The notes under the pieces are model-generated. The model saw nothing but the letters and a program-made list of their open reading frames with translations, was not told where the DNA came from and did not search any database. Below, piece by piece: positions 17,711-26,064 of a stretch of DNA of 35,845 nt (within the stretch, counting starts at the first letter, position 1; every line of letters begins with the position of its first letter). Both the position numbers and the translations under genes were made by a program. This stretch comes from Catenovulum sp. 2E275. Its GTDB lineage: Bacteria; Pseudomonadota; Gammaproteobacteria; Enterobacterales; Alteromonadaceae. The stretch is from the NCBI RefSeq assembly GCF_025515275.1, contig NZ_JAOPFU010000042.1, positions 1 through 35,845 of the forward strand, in the 5' to 3' direction.

Positions 17711-17739
17711 TGAACAGCCGGTTTTTAATCGGTTGTTCA
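17711..17739 (+). terminator. Rho-independent terminator after the CE7 gene
   Basis: TGAACAGCCG and CGGTTGTTCA pair over 10 positions with one G-U, followed by a T-rich stretch, 13 bases past the CE7 stop. Confidence 0.78.
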
Positions 17740-17804
17740 TTTCCATATTTTTTGCACATTTTGTCGATATTATTTGCTGGATTATTCGCTAGATTAAAGC
17801 CACA

Positions 17805-17820
17805 TCAGGTAACAACCTGA
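17805..17820. promoter_or_regulatory. Short palindrome before the dioxygenase gene
   Basis: TCAGGT and ACCTGA flank AACA, a perfect 6-bp inverted repeat about 33 bases upstream of the dioxygenase start. It could be an operator or a leader hairpin. No second copy was seen. Confidence 0.35.
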
Positions 17821-17853
17821 GTTAAGGTTAATTTGCAATCTACGGAGAAAATG

Positions 17854-18729
17854 ATGGCTAAATTTGATTTAAATCGTCGCAAAGTATTAAAAACCGCAGG
17901 TTTAGTATCTGTCAGCTTACCTTTTATTTATTTATCAGGCTGCGGCTCCGACGGTCGCAGTTCAGTTGATTTATCGGATAATACCGATACTGACAGTAAT
18001 ACCGACACAGACAACTCAACTGATAATTCAACCGATTATACTGGTGATTGGGCGCAAGGCGGTACAGCCAATATGACAGCTAATTTTCCGGATGATGAAT
18101 TATTTGCACTGGCTTCAAGCTGTACTATAAATTTAACCAAAAGCCAGACGGAAGGTCCGTGTTATTTTCAGGCTGATGTGTTAGACGATATTTCGGAAGA
18201 GCAAACCGGTTTGCCAATGCAGCTTTGTTTACGTTTAGTTGATAGCGATTGCCAGCCGTTAAGTGGCTACGAAATTGAAGTATGGCATTGTGACGTAAAC
18301 GGTTTATATTCTGGCGATACCTCTGACAGTGCTGACAGCAGCCGCTTTGCCGGTGGGTTTTGTACCGACAATGATAGCAAAGCTGTTGCAGCAAAATGGT
18401 TTAGAGGAACGCAGGTGACCGATGCCAATGGGCGGGTTAATTTTAAAACCTGTTTTCCGGGGTGGTACTCAGGCCGAACCATTCATGTGCATTTTAGAGT
18501 GAAAAACAATAATAATGATCAGGTGATTTCACAGTTTTGTTTTGCTGACAGCTTTACCAAAGAGATTTGTACGACACATCCAGACTATGCAGCCAGAGGT
18601 GAGCAGGATACACCGGTTGAAGGTGGTCGGGATAATGTATTTGGTAGTAATTATCAGGCATTTTTGTTTGATTATTCACAAAATGAAGATGGTTCATTAT
18701 TAGCTTATAAAACCATCCAAATTGCTTGA
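17854..18729 (+). CDS. Tat-exported lipoprotein intradiol ring-cleavage dioxygenase
   Basis: A non-heme Fe(III) enzyme of the catechol/protocatechuate dioxygenase fold, cleaving catechol-like rings between the hydroxyls. The family's ligand set is complete in sequence: Tyr in NGLYSG, then Tyr and two His in GWYSGRTIHVHF. The N-terminus carries NRRKVLK, a twin-arginine-like motif, then LSGC, so it should be exported folded with its iron and lipid-anchored. A low-complexity Asp/Thr/Asn/Ser linker (residues about 45-70) tethers the domain. The ATG at 17854 has GGAG six bases upstream; 17851 is also ATG, and a TTG at 17833 is less likely. It lies 58 bases before a sensor kinase, suggesting co-transcription. 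Substrate not known; plant phenolics are one guess. Confidence 0.85.
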   Translation: MAKFDLNRRKVLKTAGLVSVSLPFIYLSGCGSDGRSSVDLSDNTDTDSNTDTDNSTDNSTDYTGDWAQGGTANMTANFPDDELFALASSCTINLTKSQTEGPCYFQADVLDDISEEQTGLPMQLCLRLVDSDCQPLSGYEIEVWHCDVNGLYSGDTSDSADSSRFAGGFCTDNDSKAVAAKWFRGTQVTDANGRVNFKTCFPGWYSGRTIHVHFRVKNNNNDQVISQFCFADSFTKEICTTHPDYAARGEQDTPVEGGRDNVFGSNYQAFLFDYSQNEDGSLLAYKTIQIA

Positions 18730-18787
18730 GTGACGTTCACGGATGAACTTTTTTACCTTGATAATTTGATTTAACCAGCGGATTTTT

Positions 18788-20296
18788 ATGCATTTAAAAC
18801 TCAGATCTAAACTGCTATTGTCATTTATATTTGCGACCGTCTCTTTGATTGTCGCTTTGTTTTTTTTAATGCATTGGAGCTTTAATAAAGGCGCTGAATC
18901 TTTTATTGAACAGCAAGATCAAAGGCAATTAACCCAGCTTAGTGAAAAGCTGGCGGTTTTTTATCAGAGTCATAAAAACTGGGATAAATTTAAAAAATCG
19001 CCGGAGTTGTGGCAGCAATGGTTATTAGCGCATGCCAGCCAAATGCCGCCTTTTGCCGATGGTGGATTTAACAATATGCCACCGCCCGCCAATATGGCAG
19101 GTATACCTGATCAAATGCCGCCTAAACCGGATAATAAACCGCCGCCTGCGCGTAACGAGTTTAATCATACTGCTGAATTTCCGCCGCGAGCTAAGCCATT
19201 TTATTTATTAACTGAACATAAACAGCCGGTTGCCGGACCTGTCAGTGAAAAGGGTAAACGCATGGCGATTATCAGTTTGACTAACCCAAATCAAATTATT
19301 GGTTATTTGGGAATTCCGCCGCAGCCAAACTCATTAATGATGCACTTTAAAAAAAGCTCACTGCGTTCAGAGCAAATGCAACTGATCGTTTATTTATTAA
19401 TTGGTGCATTTGTGCTGTCGGTTTTAGTGGCTGTGCCATTATCGGCTTTATTAACCAAGCGAATTGGAAAAATTCATCAATTTGTTAGTCATTTAACTCA
19501 AGGCGATTATCAGCGTGAATTAATCCTAAAAGGTAAAGACGAAATTAGTTTATTGGCAGAGCATTTAAATGCATTGGCTGGCACACTTGATAAAGCTGAG
19601 GTGCAACGCAAACAATTAACTGCGGATATTTCACACGAGCTACGTACTCCGGTTGCAATTATGCAAGCGAATATTGAAGCGATGCAGGACAATATAGTAC
19701 CGCTCAATGCAGAATCGGTTGACCGTTTGCATGCTCAGATTTTACGTTTGGCTAAACTAATTGACGATTTATATCAGTTGTCGCTGGCCGATATTGGCGA
19801 ACTTAAATATCAGCTAACCCAGCTTGAACTTAATCAGTTGGTGGACGATGTTGTTAAAGAGTATCAGCCGGTTTTTAATAAACACGGCTTAGCATTGGAT
19901 TTTGTCGATAAAAGTAAAACGCAGCTTTATGTTAATGCCGATTATTTTAGGTTAAAACAGGCTTTAGCTAATATTTTAGATAACAGCTTAAAATATACAG
20001 ATGCCCCCGGTCAGGCTGTGGTACGGTTAAGTTGTGATGCAAATCTTGCCCGCATTAGCGTTTATGATAGTGCGCCGGGTGTTGATGCTAATTTACATGC
20101 CAGATTATCTGAGCGTTTATTCAGAGCTGAAAAATCACGCAACCGTAATCAGGGTGGGGCAGGGCTAGGGCTTAATTTGGTTGCCAGCATTATTGAGTAT
20201 CATCAGGGTAAACTAAATTTTAGTCACAGCGAATTAGGTGGGTTAAATCTGGAGATTTGCCTGCCGCTAAATAACCAGAATGGCAAAGATGATTAA
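18788..20296 (+). CDS. Sensor histidine kinase, BaeS-like
   Basis: An inner-membrane two-component sensor of 502 residues. One membrane helix lies at about 8-30 and a second at about 197-222, enclosing a periplasmic domain with a Pro-rich stretch (about 77-125). A HAMP linker follows, then HisKA with phospho-acceptor His283 (DISHELRTPV) and a HATPase with the N box NILDNSLKYTD and GAGLGLNLV. It overlaps the response regulator gene by 17 bases, so the pair is coupled. BaeS likeness comes from the architecture; the Pro-rich sensor region is unlike a standard BaeS and the signal is unknown. Confidence 0.88.
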   Translation: MHLKLRSKLLLSFIFATVSLIVALFFLMHWSFNKGAESFIEQQDQRQLTQLSEKLAVFYQSHKNWDKFKKSPELWQQWLLAHASQMPPFADGGFNNMPPPANMAGIPDQMPPKPDNKPPPARNEFNHTAEFPPRAKPFYLLTEHKQPVAGPVSEKGKRMAIISLTNPNQIIGYLGIPPQPNSLMMHFKKSSLRSEQMQLIVYLLIGAFVLSVLVAVPLSALLTKRIGKIHQFVSHLTQGDYQRELILKGKDEISLLAEHLNALAGTLDKAEVQRKQLTADISHELRTPVAIMQANIEAMQDNIVPLNAESVDRLHAQILRLAKLIDDLYQLSLADIGELKYQLTQLELNQLVDDVVKEYQPVFNKHGLALDFVDKSKTQLYVNADYFRLKQALANILDNSLKYTDAPGQAVVRLSCDANLARISVYDSAPGVDANLHARLSERLFRAEKSRNRNQGGAGLGLNLVASIIEYHQGKLNFSHSELGGLNLEICLPLNNQNGKDD

Positions 20297-20966
20297 TAAA
20301 ATATTATTGGTTGAAGATGAAACTGAGCTGGCTGACATGCTGGCGGCTTACCTTAAAAATGCCGGATTTAGTGTTAAATTAGAAACCAACGGCGCAAATG
20401 TTATGTCGGTATTTAAACAGTATCAGCCGGATTTTGTTTTGCTGGATTTAATGTTACCTAATGTAGACGGCCTTACTTTATGTAACCAAATTAGGCAGGT
20501 GAGTCAGGTGCCAATTATTATGCTCACCGCCAGAGTGGATGAAATCGACCGTTTATTAGGGTTAGAGATAGGTGCAGACGATTATATTTGCAAACCTTAT
20601 AGCCCACGAGAAGTTGTTGCAAGGGTAAAGGCGGTGTCGCGCCGTTATCTGGCCGATGTGAATCCACAGCCTGAGCCAAACGGTTTAATCCTTAATGAAA
20701 ACGAGTTAGAAGCATATTGGCAAGGGCAAGCGCTTAATTTAACTTTAATTGAATTTAGATTATTGCAGGCGATGGTAAAAGCGCCGCGACAGGTATTTAC
20801 CCGTGAGCAATTAATGGAAAAAATTTATCCCGACGAGCGCATTGTTAGCGACAGAACCATTGATTCGCATATCACCAAACTGCGTAAAAAACTTAATTCA
20901 GCTAATCAAAATCAGGATATGATCCAGTCGGTTTATGGCGCAGGTTATAGGTTACAACTTGTGTAA
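20280..20966 (+). CDS. OmpR-family response regulator, BaeR-like
   Basis: A DNA-binding partner of the upstream kinase. The receiver domain has the acidic pair in LLVEDE, phosphorylated Asp56 (VLLDLMLP, counted from this start), a Thr in IIMLTAR and Lys in CKPYS. The C-terminal winged helix is marked by LTLIEFRLLQAM, FTREQLMEKIYP and RTIDSHITKLRKKL. The start at 20280 overlaps the kinase gene; the ATG at 20289 is an equally possible start, as neither has a good ribosome site. Likely regulates its own operon including the dioxygenase, which is inferred from adjacency. Confidence 0.88.
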   Translation: MAKMINKILLVEDETELADMLAAYLKNAGFSVKLETNGANVMSVFKQYQPDFVLLDLMLPNVDGLTLCNQIRQVSQVPIIMLTARVDEIDRLLGLEIGADDYICKPYSPREVVARVKAVSRRYLADVNPQPEPNGLILNENELEAYWQGQALNLTLIEFRLLQAMVKAPRQVFTREQLMEKIYPDERIVSDRTIDSHITKLRKKLNSANQNQDMIQSVYGAGYRLQLV

Positions 20967-20970
20967 ACTT

Positions 20971-20987
20971 GGGCTCTAACAGAGCCC
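20971..20987. terminator. Hairpin between convergent genes
   Basis: GGGCTCT-AAC-AGAGCCC is a perfect 7-bp GC-rich stem, five bases past the response regulator stop. The following TATTAAG is a poor U-tract. It may serve both the regulator gene and the minus-strand gene ending at 21048. Confidence 0.6.
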
Positions 20988-21047
20988 TATTAAGTGGGTG
21001 TATCTATAGTAGTATTTAAACAGCAAGCTAGTTTAATAACAATTTAT

Positions 21048-21896
21048 TTACCTTTCACCTATTGTAAACCAGAGTTTTTTGTTATCCAAAGGTGTCTTTT
21101 CAGGGATATTGGGGTTATCAATTCGAATCACTGTTCTGGTATCTAAATGTGCTTGCTCAAGCGACTTGGATACTAGAGGGTGGTTGTAGAAAAATTCATC
21201 GAATGAACCATCATCTATCATTTTAAGTAAACCAGATTCAATGACTTGAGCTAATTGTTGGTTATCTTTAGCAACAAAAAAATAAGCCGCTAATGGATAA
21301 ACTAATAAAAGGTTTTTTTCTACCATTAAATCTAGTTTGGGCCTAGCCTCTACTTCAGCAAACGGTTCATGTACTCCACGTGGGAACATATCAAAGCGTT
21401 CTCCATCAAGCATATAAAATAAGCTGTTATATTTTAATGCAGTGACTACATCTAATCCTGCAGCTTGTAAAACTTGAGTATCAGCCCATTGACGACCTTG
21501 GCCTACTTTGAATTGTTTTAGGTCGGATAAAGAATTGACAGAATTAAATTTATCTTGATTGCCTTGTTTAATAATAAATAACCTATGTCCTAATAATCCT
21601 TTAAATAGAGGGATACGAATGGGCAATAAAATTTTCTCATATTCTTTATTCGTACCGCTCCACATGATATCTAAATTTCCAGAGTTTAGATAATTAATCA
21701 TTTGGCCTTGGTTTAACTCGATTTTACTGGGTTTGACTGTATAAGTATTATTTGGATCTCGTTTGAGTGCTTCTTTGAGTAACGCAAGTTGGTACTGATT
21801 ATTAATTGAGTCAGCATTATTGACTTTTAATTCTATGGTAGCGGCAGTAAGGGGTAAGCTGAGACTTGCAAATAAAACAAACAGTAACTTCTTCAT
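21048..21896 (-). CDS. Periplasmic solute-binding-like protein
   Basis: A secreted protein of 282 residues with the look of a type II periplasmic binding protein (SBP_bac_3-like): KVNNADSINNQYQLALLKEAL, LNQGQMINYLNSGNLDIMWSG, and VGQGRQWADTQVLQAAG. No permease is adjacent, so it may sense or capture a ligand rather than feed an ABC transporter. I chose the ATG at 21896, which opens a clean Sec signal (MKKLLFVLF to LTAA) with AGAG nine bases upstream. The open frame reaches 21959, but that start would overlap the DUF6445 gene and put charged residues before the signal. It is last in the halogenase cassette; its role there is unknown. Confidence 0.7.
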   Translation of the reverse strand: MKKLLFVLFASLSLPLTAATIELKVNNADSINNQYQLALLKEALKRDPNNTYTVKPSKIELNQGQMINYLNSGNLDIMWSGTNKEYEKILLPIRIPLFKGLLGHRLFIIKQGNQDKFNSVNSLSDLKQFKVGQGRQWADTQVLQAAGLDVVTALKYNSLFYMLDGERFDMFPRGVHEPFAEVEARPKLDLMVEKNLLLVYPLAAYFFVAKDNQQLAQVIESGLLKMIDDGSFDEFFYNHPLVSKSLEQAHLDTRTVIRIDNPNIPEKTPLDNKKLWFTIGER

Positions 21897-21949
21897 AAAA
21901 TTCATCTCTTTTAGAAAATTAGCGCGTCTGTTTTCAATCTGGCATTGGT

Positions 21950-22651
21950 CTAAATACAATCGATAAACGTATTTATCGTTAGCCTTCCGTTAGCAGGGTT
22001 TAGATCGGGAACAAACGAATTTGGAATGTTGCCAGAATGTAAAACATTTTTAGGATAAACCAAAATTCGATTAAATACAGCAGTTTGTTTGAAAATTCTT
22101 TGAAAAAGTGGTGTATCACCATTGATATATCCATCTTGCTTTTTAGGCATATTAGCTGTGCCATTTTCAGCTTCGAGCGATTTTAGATAAGCCGTGAGTC
22201 TTTGTTCTGTTATTCGCTCAAAACCGGTCTTTTTATGTCGGTAAAAACCAGTGCCACCTTGTTCAGTTTTAGATAAATAATGCACAGTTGCAAGTGATTG
22301 TGATTGAGTAGAATCAAAATGGGGGATGCGTTGTAACAAATGCAAATTGTGTGGCGGTTGGGTAACAAGCGAAAACTGAGACTGGGAAATTTTTATATTA
22401 GTGGAAGAAAAATTAAATATATCAGTTAAATAGGGCGCTATGGTGGTTAATAATATCGTTTGGTAATGAGCGGGCGCGGGCGCTCTGACCCCCGGATAAA
22501 ATTGTGATTGACGGCTAAAAGTTTGTTTGCAGGCAAAACGAACCAGTTCATGCGATTGCTGAATAAAATTATCAATAATTAATATCGGTGTTTGTTCATC
22601 ACCAAATTGTTCAATCTGGATATTAATAGTGTCGCTTAAAGTTAACTGCAT
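21950..22651 (-). CDS. DUF6445-type protein, possible Fe(II)/2-oxoglutarate enzyme
   Basis: A cytoplasmic protein of 233 residues. It has HxD (His111-Phe-Asp113 in IPHFDS), a distal His205 (VLHSGN) and Arg223 (GRLTINTF), in the order used by Fe(II)/2-oxoglutarate dioxygenases. This suggests an oxygenase fold but the activity is unproven. The gene starts 20 bases after the halogenase stop and is in the same operon. Family name is from recall of proteins that follow SapC/cupin/halogenase genes. Confidence 0.7.
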   Translation of the reverse strand: MQLTLSDTINIQIEQFGDEQTPILIIDNFIQQSHELVRFACKQTFSRQSQFYPGVRAPAPAHYQTILLTTIAPYLTDIFNFSSTNIKISQSQFSLVTQPPHNLHLLQRIPHFDSTQSQSLATVHYLSKTEQGGTGFYRHKKTGFERITEQRLTAYLKSLEAENGTANMPKKQDGYINGDTPLFQRIFKQTAVFNRILVYPKNVLHSGNIPNSFVPDLNPANGRLTINTFIDCI

Positions 22652-22671
22652 AATGGCTCGCGAATATCCAA

Positions 22672-24150
22672 TTAAGCAAAATGCTGATTTAAAAAGCTTT
22701 GATGGCTGGGCAAAGAGCTAACGGCTTTTTCAATATTCATTTGCATGCCTTTAAATAAATGTTTTAGCTCGGCTTCCGGCATACTGTTGACTACTTTATG
22801 GTATTGCTTAGGCATAATTCCCTGACCAAGCATAACCTGAGTCCATGAATCAACTCTGAATAATTCGTTATTGTGCTGAAAAGCCAGCGCATTTTCACGG
22901 AACATATTTATTCTGTGAGTTAAACTAGGTGGTACTTCCATACTTTTACAATAACGCCAAAATGCGGTATCGGTTCTGTCGGTAACATGGTAATGTAAGA
23001 TAATGAAATCTCTTATTTTTTCTATTTCATCTAAAGCCTGTTGATTGTATTCATCAATAATACTTTGATTGATATTTTCAAATGAAAATAACTGAATTAA
23101 GCGGGTAATACCCATCATAATTAAATGCAAACTGGTTGATTCAAGCGGTTCAACAAAACCCGAAGCCAATCCTAAAGCGACACAATTTTTATTCCAGTTT
23201 TTTAAGCGTCTGCCGGTTTTGTATTTTATGACTCTGGGCGTATTTATAGTTGCAGATTCCAGATTATTTAATAACGTTTGGCTAGCGGCTTCATCATTTA
23301 AATATTTACTGCAATAAACCAAACCATTGCCAATCCGGTTTTGTAGCGGAATTTGCCACTGCCAGCCAAAATCACGGGCAATTGAGCGAGTGTAGGGCAG
23401 TGCATCACTCGTTTTTTCGGTTTGTACGGCAATTGCGCTATCGCACGGTAGCCAGTGTGACCAGTCTTGATAACCAGTATGTAAAGTCTGCTCAATTAAC
23501 AGGCCTCGAAAACCGGTACAATCGATAAACAAATCTCCGCTAACTATATGACCATTATCCAATTCTAACGATTCAATATAGCCAGTTTCATTATTTTGGT
23601 TGACCTGTTTTATTTTTCCTTGAGTGCGTTTTGCGCCGTTATTTTCACTAAATTTGCGTAAAAATTGCGCGTATAAACCGGCATCTAAATGATAAGCATA
23701 ATTCAGCTCTGGCTTTTGGGTGAGCGCAAATTTATGAGCTTGGGCGGCCTGATGTTCTATGCAGTATGTGCCAAAATCAGCCGCAATTCCTAATTTTTGG
23801 GCTCTTAACCAAAAGTGAATAAAATCGGCAATCCAAGTTTGCTGACCAGTTTGGCCAAATGAGTGGAAATAGTTTTTTTCAATATCCTGCCAGTTTTCAA
23901 ACGAGATCCCCAATTTAAAACTGGCATTGGTTGCAGCAACAAATGCTTTTTCATCAATCCCTAATAATTTATGAAAAGCGCGAATTGGAGGAATAGTCGC
24001 TTCGCCAACCCCAACTGTACCAATCTCATCCGATTCAACTAGCTCAATTTGTACTGTGGATGATAATTTTTTTGATAAAGCGGCTGCAGCCATCCAACCC
24101 GCGCTGCCGCCACCTGCAATAACAATTTTATTAACAGATTGATTATTCAT
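22672..24150 (-). CDS. Flavin-dependent halogenase ('tryptophan halogenase' family)
   Basis: A FADH2-dependent enzyme family that makes hypohalous acid to halogenate aromatic substrates. The N-terminal GGGSAGW nucleotide-binding loop, Lys79 (SFKLGI, identical in number to the catalytic Lys79 of PrnA) and the W-x-W-x-I-P signature (Trp263-Gln-Trp265-Gln-Ile-Pro268) are all present. GLASGFVEPLESTSLHL contains the flavin/chloride region. So the chemistry seems possible. The length (492) is normal. No flavin reductase is encoded nearby. Members linked to TonB receptors and SapC have no proven substrate, so free tryptophan should not be assumed. It is separated from the cupin gene by six bases. 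Confidence 0.88.
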   Translation of the reverse strand: MNNQSVNKIVIAGGGSAGWMAAAALSKKLSSTVQIELVESDEIGTVGVGEATIPPIRAFHKLLGIDEKAFVAATNASFKLGISFENWQDIEKNYFHSFGQTGQQTWIADFIHFWLRAQKLGIAADFGTYCIEHQAAQAHKFALTQKPELNYAYHLDAGLYAQFLRKFSENNGAKRTQGKIKQVNQNNETGYIESLELDNGHIVSGDLFIDCTGFRGLLIEQTLHTGYQDWSHWLPCDSAIAVQTEKTSDALPYTRSIARDFGWQWQIPLQNRIGNGLVYCSKYLNDEAASQTLLNNLESATINTPRVIKYKTGRRLKNWNKNCVALGLASGFVEPLESTSLHLIMMGITRLIQLFSFENINQSIIDEYNQQALDEIEKIRDFIILHYHVTDRTDTAFWRYCKSMEVPPSLTHRINMFRENALAFQHNNELFRVDSWTQVMLGQGIMPKQYHKVVNSMPEAELKHLFKGMQMNIEKAVSSLPSHQSFLNQHFA

Positions 24151-24156
24151 AATTTT

Positions 24157-25203
24157 TTACCGGTTTAATTTATTTAGTAACATGGCGCGAAGCTGTCGGC
24201 TTTGTAAATTATCTATCTCGCCTAATACGCCTCGGCTGGATTCAGCTAAATGTTGAGCCGCTAAGTTATCCTCACCAAAAATGTAATAATCGAACAAATG
24301 TTTCCAAGCCTGCTTTTCAGCTTTAGGTCGGTCACGCAAACTTAAAAAAGCATGTTGGAGTACATTGATGGCTTGCCCGCGGGATTTAGCAAAGCTATTC
24401 CACCAATAATTTATCAGGATATTAAAGGTATCTTGTGTTTCAACTTGATGCCACCACATACAAGGAATAAAAATGGCGTCTCCGGGTTCTAATTCTGCAA
24501 TTTGTCCGTGCTCTATAGCATTGGCAAATTTAGGAAATCGTTCAAAATCTGGATTATCAAAGTCGACTAAGGTGATTGGCTGGCCTCCCGGAGTGAGTTC
24601 AAGTGGGCCGGGATATAGGTTTTCCACCTGATCAGGTGGAAATAAAGTGAATTTACGTTTTCCAGCGACACAACAGGCGATATTACTTTGCGCATCCCAG
24701 TGACAAGGAGAAAGTGTTTGATTACCAATCCAAATACCTGTGAGTGGGTCTGCTCCTTCTAGTGGGTTTTGCTGAAAATAAGGATAATCAAACGATAAAT
24801 GATTTTGCTGGTGAATATCCGGAAAATGAATTTGTAAAATGTTAGACGCTATATAACGCACCGGATAATCAGGGTTGGCTAAATTATCCATTAATTCGGT
24901 TAAAATCTGAGTTAAGTTGGTTTGTTTAATATCAAAATTAAGTTTGGAGCAGTCATGATTATAACCAAGTCTGCGAGTTTGTTTATTGTGACCAAAATAA
25001 ACTGGCGCTGGTTTTTGGGTATCGCTTTGTATTAACGTTTTAATTGCCGATTGAGTATTGTTAAGTGCGGTTTGAACCAGTGGCCAATGTTTGATTAGCC
25101 CTTTTAAAATAATCGGTTGCTCAGAGTTGAAAATGGCCTCGGGAATATAATCGGCAGTGATGTCTGAGATTGACTGAACGTTTTTTGTTATTGTTTTCAT
25201 CAT
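24157..25203 (-). CDS. Cupin-like JmjC-fold protein, putative Fe(II)/2-oxoglutarate hydroxylase
   Basis: A 348-residue cupin_8/JmjC-type protein. The metal-binding HxD (His168-Trp-Asp170, SPCHWDAQSN) and the distal His252 (WWHQVE) are present, along with FTLFPPDQVENLYPGP and GDAIFIPCMWWHQV. Related folds hydroxylate protein side chains, so a protein substrate is plausible. The open frame begins with TTG at 25212; I chose the ATG at 25203 (25200 is also possible); no clear ribosome site exists. It sits between SapC and the halogenase in one operon. Confidence 0.82.
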   Translation of the reverse strand: MMKTITKNVQSISDITADYIPEAIFNSEQPIILKGLIKHWPLVQTALNNTQSAIKTLIQSDTQKPAPVYFGHNKQTRRLGYNHDCSKLNFDIKQTNLTQILTELMDNLANPDYPVRYIASNILQIHFPDIHQQNHLSFDYPYFQQNPLEGADPLTGIWIGNQTLSPCHWDAQSNIACCVAGKRKFTLFPPDQVENLYPGPLELTPGGQPITLVDFDNPDFERFPKFANAIEHGQIAELEPGDAIFIPCMWWHQVETQDTFNILINYWWNSFAKSRGQAINVLQHAFLSLRDRPKAEKQAWKHLFDYYIFGEDNLAAQHLAESSRGVLGEIDNLQSRQLRAMLLNKLNR

Positions 25204-25250
25204 TAAATACAAAGGTTTATTCGGTTTTATTAAGTCGTTTTAACTAAAGC

Positions 25251-25973
25251 TTAGCTGATTTTGTGATTTTTATAATCAATTAGCCTTTGAATATTATTTA
25301 ACGAGTTTGCGATTAAATAAGCGCCTTCTAATAAACCTTGGCTATTGAGCTGGTAAAGTGCATCTGGGCTTAAGTGAGATAGCTTGTCTCGGTTAATGGT
25401 ATAAAAATGATTAATTTTATAAGTATCACCATTGTTTAAGCTGATTTCTAATGTAAGCGGCTCAATTAATTCAAATTCTTGGTATACGGGGTACATAAAT
25501 TTAGCTTGCTCTACACCTTGTAAAATCGCATTTAAAATATGATTGATGTGCTCTAAATATTCACTATTGCCGCCAAATTCTTTAAAAATTCGCTGACCGG
25601 TTTGCTGATTAACCGACTTATCACTGCTATTTATCATGACAACCGGATTCGGTTTTTGAGATGGATCATTAGGATTGTTTTGCAAGCCGATAGAAAAAGG
25701 CCCTTTGGCTATTGAAGCCGGAATGTATCTGGCGTCCCATTGATGATGATTTAAATATAAGTTTTCGCCGTTCTCTAATCCTAATAAAACCACAGCCTGA
25801 TAAGTATTTGCTTGAGGGTTAAATTGCAACAAAATTGGATATTCACGTTGTAATTCTGCAAATTCGGTTGGGAAAGCCAGAATACAGTTTTCAGTGTGTT
25901 GTTGTAAATAAATGCTTTGATCGACCCGTAAATCAGCATGGTTAATATTATTTAATAATTCTGCTTTACCCAT
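25251..25973 (-). CDS. SapC family protein
   Basis: A 240-residue soluble protein matching the SapC family: YLQQHTENCILAFPTEFAELQREYPILLQ, RYIPASIAKGPFSIGL, and INHFYTINRDKLSHLSPDALYQLNSQGLLEGAYLI. The name comes from an S-layer neighbour elsewhere and is not the Sap peptide-transport permease. AAGGAG five bases before the ATG is the strongest ribosome site in the cassette. It follows the TonB receptor after a terminator-like hairpin, so expression should be lower than the receptor's. Function unknown. Confidence 0.83.
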   Translation of the reverse strand: MGKAELLNNINHADLRVDQSIYLQQHTENCILAFPTEFAELQREYPILLQFNPQANTYQAVVLLGLENGENLYLNHHQWDARYIPASIAKGPFSIGLQNNPNDPSQKPNPVVMINSSDKSVNQQTGQRIFKEFGGNSEYLEHINHILNAILQGVEQAKFMYPVYQEFELIEPLTLEISLNNGDTYKINHFYTINRDKLSHLSPDALYQLNSQGLLEGAYLIANSLNNIQRLIDYKNHKIS

Positions 25974-25997
25974 GATTGCTCCTTTATATGTTGAGTA

Positions 25998-26021
25998 AAA
26001 AGCCGCCTGTTGGCGGCTTTT
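25998..26021 (-). terminator. Intra-operon terminator between TonB receptor and SapC
   Basis: A perfect 10-bp inverted repeat (AAAAGCCGCC/GGCGGCTTTT) with a 4-base loop and five T residues on the minus strand. It lies 44 bases past the receptor stop and 25 before the SapC start, so partial read-through would set receptor-to-cassette ratios. Confidence 0.85.
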
Positions 26022-26064
26022 ATCCAGTTTTTAATGCTGTTTTATACAACAAACAGCTTATTTA

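Noticed and set aside
21897-21959. N-terminal extension of the solute-binding-like protein
   Set aside because: It would overlap the upstream gene, add charged residues before the signal peptide, and lacks a ribosome site.
22672-24150. Halogenated natural-product gene cluster
   Set aside because: No NRPS, PKS, flavin reductase or tryptophan-modifying genes are nearby; context is a receptor and sugar enzymes.
25251-25973. SapC as part of the Sap antimicrobial peptide transporter
   Set aside because: The protein is soluble with no membrane helices; it belongs to the unrelated SapC family beside cupin and halogenase genes.
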